Positions 1 through 7,096 of a stretch of 13,681 nucleotides of DNA are shown one piece after another (within the stretch, counting starts at the first letter, position 1; each line of letters begins with the position of its first letter). The notes under the pieces were generated by a model, which was given only the letters and a program-made list of their open reading frames with translations, had not been told where the DNA came from and ran no database searches. A program made the translations under genes and the position numbers. Origin of the DNA: Euryarchaeota archaeon UBA111 (lineage in GTDB: Archaea > Thermoplasmatota > Poseidoniia > Poseidoniales > Poseidoniaceae); contig DAWS01000156.1 in assembly GCA_002506025.1 (NCBI GenBank), positions 6,702 through 20,382 on the forward strand, in the 5' to 3' direction.

Positions 1-104
1 GCAACAGCACCTATCTCAAACATAGGATGGCTGACTAAGCGTTGTTGAAGGCGCTGTCCAACCAGACCACTTGCGCCTAGTATCAAGCACTTTACTCGGC
101 TCAT
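1..104 (-). CDS. asd: Aspartate-semialdehyde dehydrogenase, N-terminal fragment (runs off window)
   Basis: Only the first 34 codons lie in the window; the gene continues beyond base 1. The peptide begins MSRVKCLILGASGLVGQR and continues to a HPMFEIGAV stretch. A short beta strand followed by GASGLVGQR is the NADP-binding glycine loop of aspartate-semialdehyde dehydrogenase, and the following 'HP.FE' is typical of the archaeal-type enzyme. The family reduces aspartyl phosphate to aspartate semialdehyde in the cytoplasm, on the path to lysine, threonine and methionine. The ATG at 104 is the only start in this frame that precedes the strand. It lies 36 bases after the glycosyltransferase stop on the same strand, so co-transcription is possible. 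N-acetyl-glutamyl-phosphate reductase has a similar loop, but usually GASGYTG, so it is less likely. The catalytic cysteine and histidine are outside the window. Confidence 0.75.
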   Translation of the reverse strand, partial: MSRVKCLILGASGLVGQRLQQRLVSHPMFEIGAV

Positions 105-140
105 AAGATGCGGTCACGGTCATCAAATTTGATTGCTTGC

Positions 141-875
141 TTATTCGATGTCGAGGTTTCCTTTGCCAGTTATTACTTCAACAGGGTTGGGGAAAATTCG
201 TCTCACCAACAATTTCTTGAAAATTATCCATCCATCGACAACCGAGCCTAACTTTGCTTCTCCAATCCTTGCTCGGTAGTTTATAGGTATTGAAACGATG
301 TTGATGTTTTCTCTAACACATGAAGTATACATTTCTGCTTCAATCTCGAATCTCATTGAATTTAGTTTTAGTTTTGCAATCGCAGATTTGGTGAATCCCC
401 AGTATCCAGTACATAGATCGTTGGTGTTGACTCCATATAATGCTGAGGCAATCCAAGTTAACATGTGGTTGCCGAAATAATTGACTCGCGTCATGGCTCC
501 AGGTTCCATGTTGCCGCGCAGCCTATCACCGATTACTACGTCGTTATTTTCAAGTCGGCTGACAAATTCAGGTATTTGTGCTGGGTCATATGTGCCGTCA
601 GCGTCCAACATGACAAGTGCATCTTTGTTAACAGCCAGAAATTTGCTGAAGCCTGTCCGCATGGCGGCACCTTTACCGTAACCAGCCTGTTTGAAAACCT
701 CACAATCATACTCTTTGGCAATCTCTACCGAGAGATCTCTACTCCCGCCATCGACCACCCAAACTTCAGTATTCCATCCAAGCGTCGTGAGTTGTTGGCG
801 AGGGATAAGCGGTAGAATTTCACGTAAGCCATACTCCTCGTCCAATGTTGGAAGCAGAACGACGAGGCTCTTCAT
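141..875 (-). CDS. GT2 family glycosyltransferase, dolichyl-phosphate sugar synthase-like
   Basis: A cytoplasmic GT-A fold enzyme expected to move a hexose from a nucleotide sugar to a polyprenyl (dolichyl) phosphate at the membrane. Visible from residue 1: an N-terminal strand LVVLLPTLDEE, VVDGGSRD (residues 41-47), GYGKGAAMRTGF (65-76), the metal-binding DAD at 91-93, GDRLRG (116-121), DLCTGYWGF (153-161), FEIEAEMY (176-183) and a PINYRAR...GEAKLG segment near 197-211. This order matches DPM1-like GT2 enzymes. About 244 residues is normal for the catalytic domain alone; no clear C-terminal membrane helices are seen, so it is probably peripheral. A GTG four codons upstream (887) also opens the frame, but the conserved fold starts right after the ATG at 875, so I prefer that. 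It lies about 50 bases after the GT-C-like membrane protein gene and just before asd, probably in one unit. The sugar donor (GDP-mannose or UDP-glucose) cannot be told from sequence. Confidence 0.85.
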   Translation of the reverse strand: MKSLVVLLPTLDEEYGLREILPLIPRQQLTTLGWNTEVWVVDGGSRDLSVEIAKEYDCEVFKQAGYGKGAAMRTGFSKFLAVNKDALVMLDADGTYDPAQIPEFVSRLENNDVVIGDRLRGNMEPGAMTRVNYFGNHMLTWIASALYGVNTNDLCTGYWGFTKSAIAKLKLNSMRFEIEAEMYTSCVRENINIVSIPINYRARIGEAKLGSVVDGWIIFKKLLVRRIFPNPVEVITGKGNLDIE

Positions 876-925
876 CAGGTCCAACACATCCCCGTCAGTT
901 TTGATGCCTTCGTTGAATTAGGTCC

Positions 926-3301
926 TCAAACATCTATTTCTAGCCAATGCAGTCTGATTCCAGTATTGTCTATTATGCGATCACCACGACCTGATAAGCC
1001 CGAGGGGTTCAACCATAAACTCGATGTTGTCGATTCGTCCCAGACAACATCTACCTCGATAGTCGTATATGTCGCATCTAGCGTGAAACAGTGCTGATGC
1101 CATCCCGAGTTGTCGCTATCAACAGTAGTAATTTGATTATTAATTGAGAGGTCAAAATCATCCAATTGACCAACGGCTTCATAGAAAAGACATGCCTTGG
1201 AACCAACAAATACGGTTCTTGGCAAATTGAAGCTGAATTGTGAGTTTGCCCCTTCTTCAATGAAAGCCCGAACATCACTATACTGCTCATCGAGTGTCTG
1301 ATATCGGTTATCTCGCCATGGGTCAGAGCGAACTTCACAGGTGCCAGTGCAGGAGTCAAGATTTACCGTTGCTATGGTTGATTGTTGAGAGTTACCTGCA
1401 ATATTAAATTGCCATAGTCTGCTACCATCAATCTCGTCTAAAATGGACCAATACCGTGATTCAGCTAAGGTCCAACCAATACTACCAACGGGAGAGCTAA
1501 TAGCATAATCAATACCTAATTGAGTGATTTTTGATGCATTATTATATTTGATGGCAGAGGTGGCTAAGGGGTGAATAGTTTCATCGATCAACAGCAGTCC
1601 AAGTGTTGGAATACTGGTGGTTTGTATGCTATCGGGTACATCGTAGACATGACCCCAATGGTTGTTTTCAGTGTAGACCACACTATCTTTTGGTAAAGTC
1701 TTCAACAACTCTCGTATCTCTATATCACCGTTAGTTACAGGTCGCAATTCATTGTGTTGTGCGATATTTGCTGTAATCACATTGGCTGATAGTATTCCAA
1801 AGAGGACTGTAACCGTGATTATTTTGCCTATTTTTTCATTCACGCTAGGGTCCCAATTTATCGACAATAATCCACGCTTGGATTCCAATGAATTGAGTCC
1901 CGTCGAAGGGCTCAACCATAATGCACACAAGGCTGCAAGTGGGATGTGAAATGCGTGTAAACCCATGGAATACAGTGTATATGAGAGCAATGATAAAACA
2001 GGAATGTCCTGCAAGCCCTCGATTAGATGTATTGAGGTTAAGGTCCAGAGTAAAGCAATCCATGAAATCAACATCCTCCCCTCGACAGTCTTCTTTAGTT
2101 TCCAGCCAGCCAACAATGCAAAAACGAGCAAAATCCCATTGTAGGTTAACAAAGGCCTCCCTCCCTGCCAACCATATTCAGCAAATACCGCCTCGTCTAA
2201 CATTCTAGGAGCGAGAAAAATCACTGATATTGCGGCGGCAATTGTAATTAATATTGAGCATGCAAGTAGCAGCCTTTGGAAATTTTCACTGTATTCGGCT
2301 CGCAGACTCAAACCGATTACAACATGAGCAATCATAAGCAATCCGAGATAAATTGCTCCGGTAGGATGTATCAGTGAGACACACGACACAGCGATGATGA
2401 ATCCTCTAGTGTGATGGGCTCCACGACTCGATGACGGTCTGAGTAAAACCAGTAAACCAACAACCAAGCCGAGTTGACTAGCAACCGTTGGGTAACCGGA
2501 ATCGTAGACTTTGGCGAATAATCCTGCACCCAGTGCCATAGTAACTAGGAATTGTCCACCTGCACCATGATGGTCCATCGCGCCTGCAGCGCCAAAAACC
2601 AGTGTTGCTAGAGTGTAGTGGCCGAGGAGGAATACTGCCCGGCCTGAGTCGATGTTAACTGCCTGTGATAGCCAACTTGCTAGGGCTGGAAAGGCGGGTG
2701 GGTATGTCCATGAACCTTCATTTACTCCAGACAAAATCATGTTGCCATTTTCTGAAATTTGACCTGCTAAGACCGCAAAACCAATCCAATCAACACCAAA
2801 TGGTAAATTTTGAATCACTGGTAACAACAGAATTCCGAGGGATAATATGATTCCAACAACCATCCCGAGTTTGTATCTATTAGACTGGAACCACTGCTGG
2901 GCGGAGGCTTCGTCAGAGATGTCTTGGTCATCGCTTTCTAAGATCATGCCGTGCATTGCAGCCTCGAGTTTCTGCCATTGAGTCAAACCTTTTTGTTCAT
3001 TTACTCGGCGCTTCAAATGGGCGATTGATAGCGTATTTACTAGCAGTATTACTGCCGACGCTAACTCGAAGGTCCACAAGCCGGTGAGTAAAACTAGCCC
3101 ACAGACTCCATAAATCAACAGTAAGCCTAGCGCTGGACTGAGCATTGCTTTTCGCCAGCCATCTGCCGCACCATCAAGAACTCTACACAATGCGTAGCCG
3201 GGAATTATGCTAATGGCGAGCAGTATTAATGCAGCCACTAACATACTCAGCCCTAGAAGATGCAGGTCTTGACTTTTCGGCCAATAATCAATAATATCCA
3301 C
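926..3301 (-). CDS. Large polytopic membrane protein with C-terminal ectodomain, GT-C glycosyltransferase-like
   Basis: A 791-residue integral membrane protein. Hydrophobic segments lie near residues 14-39, 52-75, 78-93, 146-165, and then a run of helices from about 205 to 512. The remaining 280 residues are hydrophilic and beta-rich, with a paired CTGTC at about 645-650, and are probably outside the cell. After the fourth helix comes a loop with GVDWIGF (Asp171) and then a WTYPPAFPALASWL segment near 198-211. An acidic residue in an early external loop followed by an aromatic/Pro-rich segment is the usual layout of GT-C enzymes that use lipid-linked sugars. That assignment is by layout, not by a definite family match. 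The cytoplasmic loop at 95-145 is acidic. The first possible codon is GTG at 3301; there is no nearby ATG before the first helix. The next gene downstream is a dolichyl-phosphate-sugar-synthase-like GT2, which supports a role in glycan or glycoprotein assembly. An uncharacterised archaeal membrane protein of other function remains possible. Confidence 0.7.
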   Translation of the reverse strand: MDIIDYWPKSQDLHLLGLSMLVAALILLAISIIPGYALCRVLDGAADGWRKAMLSPALGLLLIYGVCGLVLLTGLWTFELASAVILLVNTLSIAHLKRRVNEQKGLTQWQKLEAAMHGMILESDDQDISDEASAQQWFQSNRYKLGMVVGIILSLGILLLPVIQNLPFGVDWIGFAVLAGQISENGNMILSGVNEGSWTYPPAFPALASWLSQAVNIDSGRAVFLLGHYTLATLVFGAAGAMDHHGAGGQFLVTMALGAGLFAKVYDSGYPTVASQLGLVVGLLVLLRPSSSRGAHHTRGFIIAVSCVSLIHPTGAIYLGLLMIAHVVIGLSLRAEYSENFQRLLLACSILITIAAAISVIFLAPRMLDEAVFAEYGWQGGRPLLTYNGILLVFALLAGWKLKKTVEGRMLISWIALLWTLTSIHLIEGLQDIPVLSLLSYTLYSMGLHAFHIPLAALCALWLSPSTGLNSLESKRGLLSINWDPSVNEKIGKIITVTVLFGILSANVITANIAQHNELRPVTNGDIEIRELLKTLPKDSVVYTENNHWGHVYDVPDSIQTTSIPTLGLLLIDETIHPLATSAIKYNNASKITQLGIDYAISSPVGSIGWTLAESRYWSILDEIDGSRLWQFNIAGNSQQSTIATVNLDSCTGTCEVRSDPWRDNRYQTLDEQYSDVRAFIEEGANSQFSFNLPRTVFVGSKACLFYEAVGQLDDFDLSINNQITTVDSDNSGWHQHCFTLDATYTTIEVDVVWDESTTSSLWLNPSGLSGRGDRIIDNTGIRLHWLEIDV
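3281..3299 (+). promoter_or_regulatory. A/T-rich TATA-like tract upstream of the M23 gene
   Basis: The stretch CCAATAATCAATAATATCC lies 17 to 35 bases before the ATG at 3316, where an archaeal TATA box would sit for a leaderless or near-leaderless transcript. It is inside the first codons of the divergent membrane-protein gene. No Shine-Dalgarno is visible before 3316, which agrees with leaderless translation. This is position and composition only; the match to a TATA consensus is weak. Confidence 0.25.
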
Positions 3302-3315
3302 CGTTTAGAATTGTT

Positions 3316-3936
3316 ATGGCTGGGGGCGAGTATCCGTTTCATCCGATAGTCAAATTACCCGAGGAATATTGGGTATTTGACTTTACCAAGCCGACAAATA
3401 CAACCTGGCAATGTCCTTTTGAGTATCAAATTGGGAGATATGATGAGCACCGCCCTGGTATGTATAACACCGAATTGTTTGGTGGTGAAAGGGACCTACA
3501 TGTTGGCTTAGATATTGGTGCACCAATTGACACACCCGTATACGCATTCGCCGATGGAATAGTGTTCAGCAAGGGCGTTAATCCAGAAGCAGGTTCCTAT
3601 GGCCCCACCATCATTACTGAACACGAGTTAGAGTTACCTAGTTCAGTAGGATCTAGTGAATTCTCACCGCTAAGGAAGTTTTGGGTATTGCACGGCCATT
3701 TATCGACTAAATCACTCGATATGGTTGAAGTTGGCGAGTCATTTTCTGCTGGCCAAATAATTGCTACCATTGGGCACGAGGATGAGAATGGTGGATGGCC
3801 CCCGCACATACACATACAGCTCTCTTTGGAGCAACCAACAGTCAATGATTTACCCGGTGTAGTGAAATTATCCGACCGTAAACTGGCATTGGAAAAATAT
3901 CCAGATCCAAGGCTAATAGTGGGTCCAGTGTATTAG
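3316..3936 (+). CDS. M23/LytM-type zinc metallopeptidase, no signal peptide
   Basis: A 206-residue protein with the complete set of M23 metallopeptidase residues. HVGLD gives His62 and Asp66, HGHLS gives His126/His128, and PHIHIQLS gives His164 and His166. By family knowledge His62, Asp66 and His166 bind zinc, while His164 and one His of HGH act in catalysis. The core beta domain spans about 58-170, with PVYAFADGIV (74-83) and a 'vGesFsaGQiIatiG' strand pair at 137-153, typical of LytM lysins. The N-terminus is hydrophilic, with no signal peptide or membrane anchor, so the product looks cytoplasmic. M23 enzymes normally cut peptidoglycan cross-links or Gly-rich peptides; archaea of this type have no peptidoglycan, so the substrate is unknown. 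It is a single plus-strand gene between minus-strand genes: 14 bases from the divergent membrane protein and 9 bases from the convergent isomerase stop. Bacterial origin by transfer is a reasonable inference. Confidence 0.85.
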   Translation: MAGGEYPFHPIVKLPEEYWVFDFTKPTNTTWQCPFEYQIGRYDEHRPGMYNTELFGGERDLHVGLDIGAPIDTPVYAFADGIVFSKGVNPEAGSYGPTIITEHELELPSSVGSSEFSPLRKFWVLHGHLSTKSLDMVEVGESFSAGQIIATIGHEDENGGWPPHIHIQLSLEQPTVNDLPGVVKLSDRKLALEKYPDPRLIVGPVY

Positions 3937-3955
3937 CGTTAATAGCTAATTTTTG
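3932..3955. terminator. Candidate bidirectional terminator between convergent genes
   Basis: ATTAGC (3932-3937) and GCTAAT (3945-3950) form a 6-base inverted repeat with a 7-base spacer, followed by a T run to 3954 on the plus strand. It overlaps the stop codons of both the M23 gene (3934-3936) and the isomerase (3946-3948). The T-rich tail suits archaeal termination of the plus transcript; the stem is short and AT-rich, so this is a weak call. Confidence 0.35.
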
Positions 3956-5025
3956 TCGGCGAGGAATTTTTTCAGCGAATTTATCGGGCCTATTGCTGAG
4001 GGGTCTTTACCATGAATCAGGCCCAAAGCAATTGAGAGCCAATCCATGATTATGCATAGATGAAGGAGAGCTTCGAGCAGCGTTTCCCCCTCACCATGGA
4101 TTCGCCATGCTAAGTCGCTGGGAGTGTGAGCAATCATCCATTCGAGTCGATTAGCGACTCTTGAATGCATACCATTCCATGTGAGGAATAGGATGACATT
4201 CTCTCCAACACTGAAATCGGCGTCATCTCCAACACCACCCCATGCAACACTTTCGTTGTGGTTCATTTCAGGAAATATTCCCACTCTAGCGAATCGTGCC
4301 GAATTTTCATTTAGCTGATTTTTGAATCGATTGAGCGCTGGTGTGAGCTCTGTTGGGCCAAGCAGTGAAATTGGTTGGGTTGCCATGAATGAGATTAATT
4401 CAATTAACTCACTATCATCATTGTTGATGAAGTCATAATCATTGACAACGAGTTGTAATCTGTTTAGCATTTCCATGTCTTGGTTACTGTGCGGTAAAAT
4501 CCCGAGGCCACGAAACAAGGCTAATTGTCGAGCAAATATGTGGCCGAATGCTGACCGTGGGGGTTGACCCCCTATTGACGGTATGAAGTAACAGTTGTAG
4601 TGGAGTTCTGCTAAACCAGATAATATTCCACCGGTCGATATTACTACTACGGTTGCACCAGCCTTTAGGGCAATTTCAGTCGCTTCGATGGCTTCCTCAG
4701 TATTGCCACTGTGAGAAGTTGACAAAACTAGCCACTGGTCATGCCACCACGCTGGTAAAACATAATCCCTCTGGACAATGACAGGAATACTGCCGGCTAG
4801 ATTACACAAAACAGACAGGAAATCTCCGCCTGCGGCTGAACCACCCATACCAAGGGCGATAACGCCTTGCCACTGGGTTTTGGCTAACTCGTCAATCCAC
4901 GGGTAACGTTCAGAATTAACTGCGTGCAAACCATTGGTAATGTCATCAACGAACGCTCTGGTAAAACCAATCATGTCCTCAGTGTCTAGTGTCTTGGCTA
5001 ATTCATTGAGGTCGATATCCGCCAT
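3946..5025 (-). CDS. pgi/pmi: Bifunctional phosphoglucose/phosphomannose isomerase (SIS domains)
   Basis: A cytoplasmic aldose-ketose isomerase interconverting glucose 6-phosphate or mannose 6-phosphate with fructose 6-phosphate. Two SIS lobes are visible. The first carries GMGGSAAGGDF (59-69) and the phosphate-binding STSHSGNTEE (102-111), then STGG and PPRSAFG (155-161). The second carries NQLNENS (236-242) and PEMNHNE (252-258), the hallmark of the archaeal/bacterial bifunctional PGI/PMI family; its Glu240 and His256 are the likely catalytic pair. A C-terminal DPSAIGPINSLKKFLA segment probably holds the catalytic lysine. At 359 residues it is slightly longer than the usual 300-350. The ATG at 5025 follows the nmd3 stop by 25 bases with no Shine-Dalgarno; a TATA-like tract 25 bases upstream suggests it may have its own leaderless promoter. 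It could feed mannose or glucose to the glycosyltransferases encoded around it. Confidence 0.88.
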   Translation of the reverse strand: MADIDLNELAKTLDTEDMIGFTRAFVDDITNGLHAVNSERYPWIDELAKTQWQGVIALGMGGSAAGGDFLSVLCNLAGSIPVIVQRDYVLPAWWHDQWLVLSTSHSGNTEEAIEATEIALKAGATVVVISTGGILSGLAELHYNCYFIPSIGGQPPRSAFGHIFARQLALFRGLGILPHSNQDMEMLNRLQLVVNDYDFINNDDSELIELISFMATQPISLLGPTELTPALNRFKNQLNENSARFARVGIFPEMNHNESVAWGGVGDDADFSVGENVILFLTWNGMHSRVANRLEWMIAHTPSDLAWRIHGEGETLLEALLHLCIIMDWLSIALGLIHGKDPSAIGPINSLKKFLADKN

Positions 5026-5046
5026 AGATTGGTGGTATGACTCATA

Positions 5047-5060
5047 CTTTTTACTCTATA
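5047..5060 (-). promoter_or_regulatory. TATA-like element for the isomerase gene
   Basis: Read on the minus strand, TATAGAGTAAAAAG lies with its TAAAAA centred about 25 bases before the ATG at 5025. That is the spacing expected for a leaderless archaeal promoter. It overlaps the final codons of nmd3. There is no ribosome-binding site before the ATG, which fits. No BRE consensus was tested. Confidence 0.3.
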
Positions 5061-6175
5061 CTACTATTTTCGTCAATAGCCATACTATGTAGAGCAATCC
5101 ACTCGCCATCGATACGGGCAATTCGAGCGGATGATTTTCCTTTATGATCCCATGGTAATCTGACAGATGCCATAGTCCATGTCGTCGGGTCGAGGAATTC
5201 TCCAACAGATGAATCTTGATTAATTAAGTCAACAACAATGTGCTCAGACATGCGCGCCATGACTTGAGAGGACTCCAAATCTCGCCAAGTTGCACCAGTT
5301 CTTTCTTGCCGGTCAATTCGCTCAACAATTGCTCCATCTTTAGTCCATGAGGCAGGTCTCCAGAGATTTTCTCTCCATCTAACAACATCACCTAATTCAT
5401 AGCCAGGTTTACGGTAAAGTAGAGTCAGTCTGGTGACATCAATTCCATCTTTGCGACCGACAGTTGAATTGGTCTCAACTACTTGACCGCCATATTCTTT
5501 CGTTAGGTGTCTACCCCATGCTCGAGCAAGTCCTTTACTACCAAGAACGACATCATAGCCGCCGGTTACCGGCCCTTCATTGGTAATGAAAAACATCGGA
5601 TCATCAGAAAGAGACTCTTTGACAATATCCAAAGTTGAGCGCAGATTTTCGTACTCTTGCTCGCTTAATTTCCTACCACTCGAACGAAGTTGTACGGTTG
5701 CTTCATAGTAATTCCCTGCTTTCCTAGTGCAAGTCAAACAGACACCATTTGCCATTCTAGCTCGCATGGTGTATTCTTCTTGGAACAATAACGAATCAAT
5801 CACTCCTTCGAGTTGAAGATGGATTAAAGTGTGTCTGTCAGAGACAGTGCGGGTTTCAAATGCGACACCAATATCTTCAGCGTCAACATGAAATTTTAGA
5901 TTTCGCTGGATTAGTTCATCCCAAACCTCTTCTTCGCTGATGTTTACCCATTTGCCTTGAAACTCAACAATACCACACCTAGCGCACCTAACCCAAGGAA
6001 CATTTTCTGGGACTTCAGCTAATTTAATCCGTTTTCTAATGCAAGGTTCACACATCCGTTCCCCGAATAACGGGGGCGGTGAACCACACACCAGACAGAA
6101 AGCCTCACCTAATTCTGACACTTCTATACCCCCTAACTGTAAGTAAATCTTGGTTTCAAAGTGTGGAGTGTTCAC
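5051..6175 (-). CDS. nmd3: NMD3 family protein (archaeal 60S export/biogenesis factor homologue)
   Basis: The N-terminal zinc region has CLVCG (Cys27, Cys30), CEPC (Cys42, Cys45), CARC (Cys64, Cys67), and then a fourth pair in NGVCLTCTRKAGNYYEATVQLR (Cys146, Cys149); I give its key residues only as Cys146/149 and the GNYYEA...QLR signature. Four CxxC pairs, enough for two zinc ions, plus 'R..G.YYEA..QLR' are the defining marks of NMD3. The C-terminal half has GDVVRW and WR beta segments typical of its OB/eIF5A-like part. In eukaryotes NMD3 is the nuclear export adaptor of the large ribosomal subunit; archaeal versions lack the export tail and probably act in large-subunit maturation, function not established. 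At 374 residues it has the usual archaeal length. It starts with GTG at 6175, inside GTGA with the ccmD-like stop, so translation is probably coupled. It is embedded in a cytochrome-maturation operon, which is unexpected. Confidence 0.92.
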   Translation of the reverse strand: MNTPHFETKIYLQLGGIEVSELGEAFCLVCGSPPPLFGERMCEPCIRKRIKLAEVPENVPWVRCARCGIVEFQGKWVNISEEEVWDELIQRNLKFHVDAEDIGVAFETRTVSDRHTLIHLQLEGVIDSLLFQEEYTMRARMANGVCLTCTRKAGNYYEATVQLRSSGRKLSEQEYENLRSTLDIVKESLSDDPMFFITNEGPVTGGYDVVLGSKGLARAWGRHLTKEYGGQVVETNSTVGRKDGIDVTRLTLLYRKPGYELGDVVRWRENLWRPASWTKDGAIVERIDRQERTGATWRDLESSQVMARMSEHIVVDLINQDSSVGEFLDPTTWTMASVRLPWDHKGKSSARIARIDGEWIALHSMAIDENSSIE

Positions 6176-6360
6176 GCCTCATTGTGATCATTTGTTACTG
6201 CTACACTATCTGCATCGTCAGGTTTTATGTCTAAGGATTGTTCCATCGCAATTATCCTTCGCTCCATGTTGCGGCTTCTAGAAACAACTGTCCAGGTCCA
6301 GATGGCGAGGCCGAAAATCATGCCTAGATAGGCGATTGAGAGATAGGTTTTATCTTCCAT
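6172..6360 (-). CDS. ccmD: CcmD-like small membrane protein
   Basis: A 62-residue protein with one membrane helix at about 7-27 (LSIAYLGMIFGLAIWTWTVV), a basic SRSRNMERR stretch just after it, and a short acidic tail. That is the size and layout of CcmD, which in bacteria helps release haem-loaded CcmE from the CcmABC complex. Sequence similarity in CcmD is always weak, so the name rests on shape and position directly after ccmC. The ATG at 6360 abuts the ccmC stop with no gap, and GGTGA lies 4 bases upstream inside the ccmC end, a good archaeal ribosome-binding site. Its stop overlaps the GTG of nmd3 (GTGA). It could be any small membrane protein, but context makes CcmD the best choice. Confidence 0.65.
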   Translation of the reverse strand: MEDKTYLSIAYLGMIFGLAIWTWTVVSRSRNMERRIIAMEQSLDIKPDDADSVAVTNDHNEA

Positions 6361-7059
6361 TCACTCACCATCCAACTCCTTTTGTAGTCGCTCCAATCGC
6401 TGCTCAAATTTGGTAATTTCCATCGAAGTAAGGATATGTCCCACAATCAGTGTGGTGAAGGAAATCGCACCAATCATCAAAACTAACGCCATATCCCCGG
6501 AAATTGAACTATCCTCATCTCCAGCAATGACTGGCCCAGGATGGCGAATCACCCAAATTCTGGTAGCGACATAAGTCAATGGAACTAAGATGAATCCATA
6601 TAAGCCAAAAGTCGAAAATGTGTCCCTTGTTTCAACACCATCTGGTTGGCTTTGTCGGCCTAAGACCAAGAACAATGCTAGCAGAGTCAACAAACCGAAG
6701 GTATTCAGGCGCCAGTCCTCCCAGTCCCAGGGCGTCCCCCACTCAGCAGCACCCCAAACACAGCCTGACCAGACCGCCATCAATCCACAAGCAAGACCCG
6801 CTTCGGAACCAGCAATATGTAGTTTCCAACCAAGAGAACTTCGTTTGAAAAACCACATCGCAGAGCCAACAAATAACACTGCGAAGGCGATAAATGCGGC
6901 CCAAGCCGCAGGAACGTGCCAGTAGAAAATACGCTGAGATTCCGGCGACTGAAAAGCATTAATGTTGACACTTGGCGCCCAATTAAATGCCAGATATAAG
7001 GTAATCATCAAGCCTAGAAAGCCGAGTGCGAGGACAGCCTCGTTAGCCTTGACTCGCAT
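6361..7059 (-). CDS. ccmC: Haem handling protein CcmC (haem exporter/haem-binding membrane protein)
   Basis: A six-helix membrane protein of 232 residues, the normal length for CcmC. Two conserved haem-ligand histidines are visible: His48 in FYWHVPAAW and His173 in IWVIRHPG. Between them is the tryptophan-rich WWD motif in WGAAEWGTPWDWEDWR (102-117), which binds haem on the outer face. By family knowledge CcmC, with CcmD, presents haem to the chaperone CcmE for covalent cytochrome c maturation. Helices lie at about 8-26, 50-71, 85-104, 120-134, 150-170 and 190-212, followed by a charged coiled tail. The ATG at 7059 is forced by an in-frame TGA 12 bases upstream. A strong AAGGAG lies about 17 bases from this ATG, too far for best use, and serves a tiny upstream frame better (see findings). 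The gene sits 37 bases after the CcmA fusion gene and abuts the ccmD-like gene. Confidence 0.92.
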   Translation of the reverse strand: MRVKANEAVLALGFLGLMITLYLAFNWAPSVNINAFQSPESQRIFYWHVPAAWAAFIAFAVLFVGSAMWFFKRSSLGWKLHIAGSEAGLACGLMAVWSGCVWGAAEWGTPWDWEDWRLNTFGLLTLLALFLVLGRQSQPDGVETRDTFSTFGLYGFILVPLTYVATRIWVIRHPGPVIAGDEDSSISGDMALVLMIGAISFTTLIVGHILTSMEITKFEQRLERLQKELDGE

Positions 7060-7096
7060 GGATAATGCTCATGAGTCTCCTTATTGAACTTGAAGG

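Noticed and set aside
465..815. Open frame of 116 codons on the plus strand opposite the GT2 gene
   Set aside because: The opposite strand carries an intact glycosyltransferase with all family motifs; the plus-strand product has no recognisable pattern.
1845..2171. Open frame of 108 codons in another frame of the minus strand within the membrane-protein gene
   Set aside because: It lies inside the 791-codon gene and shows no independent domain or ribosome-binding site.
6590..6925. Open frame of 111 codons on the plus strand opposite ccmC
   Set aside because: It is polar and Gln/Asn/Pro rich with no domain, and lies fully antisense to a clear CcmC with both histidines and the WWD motif.
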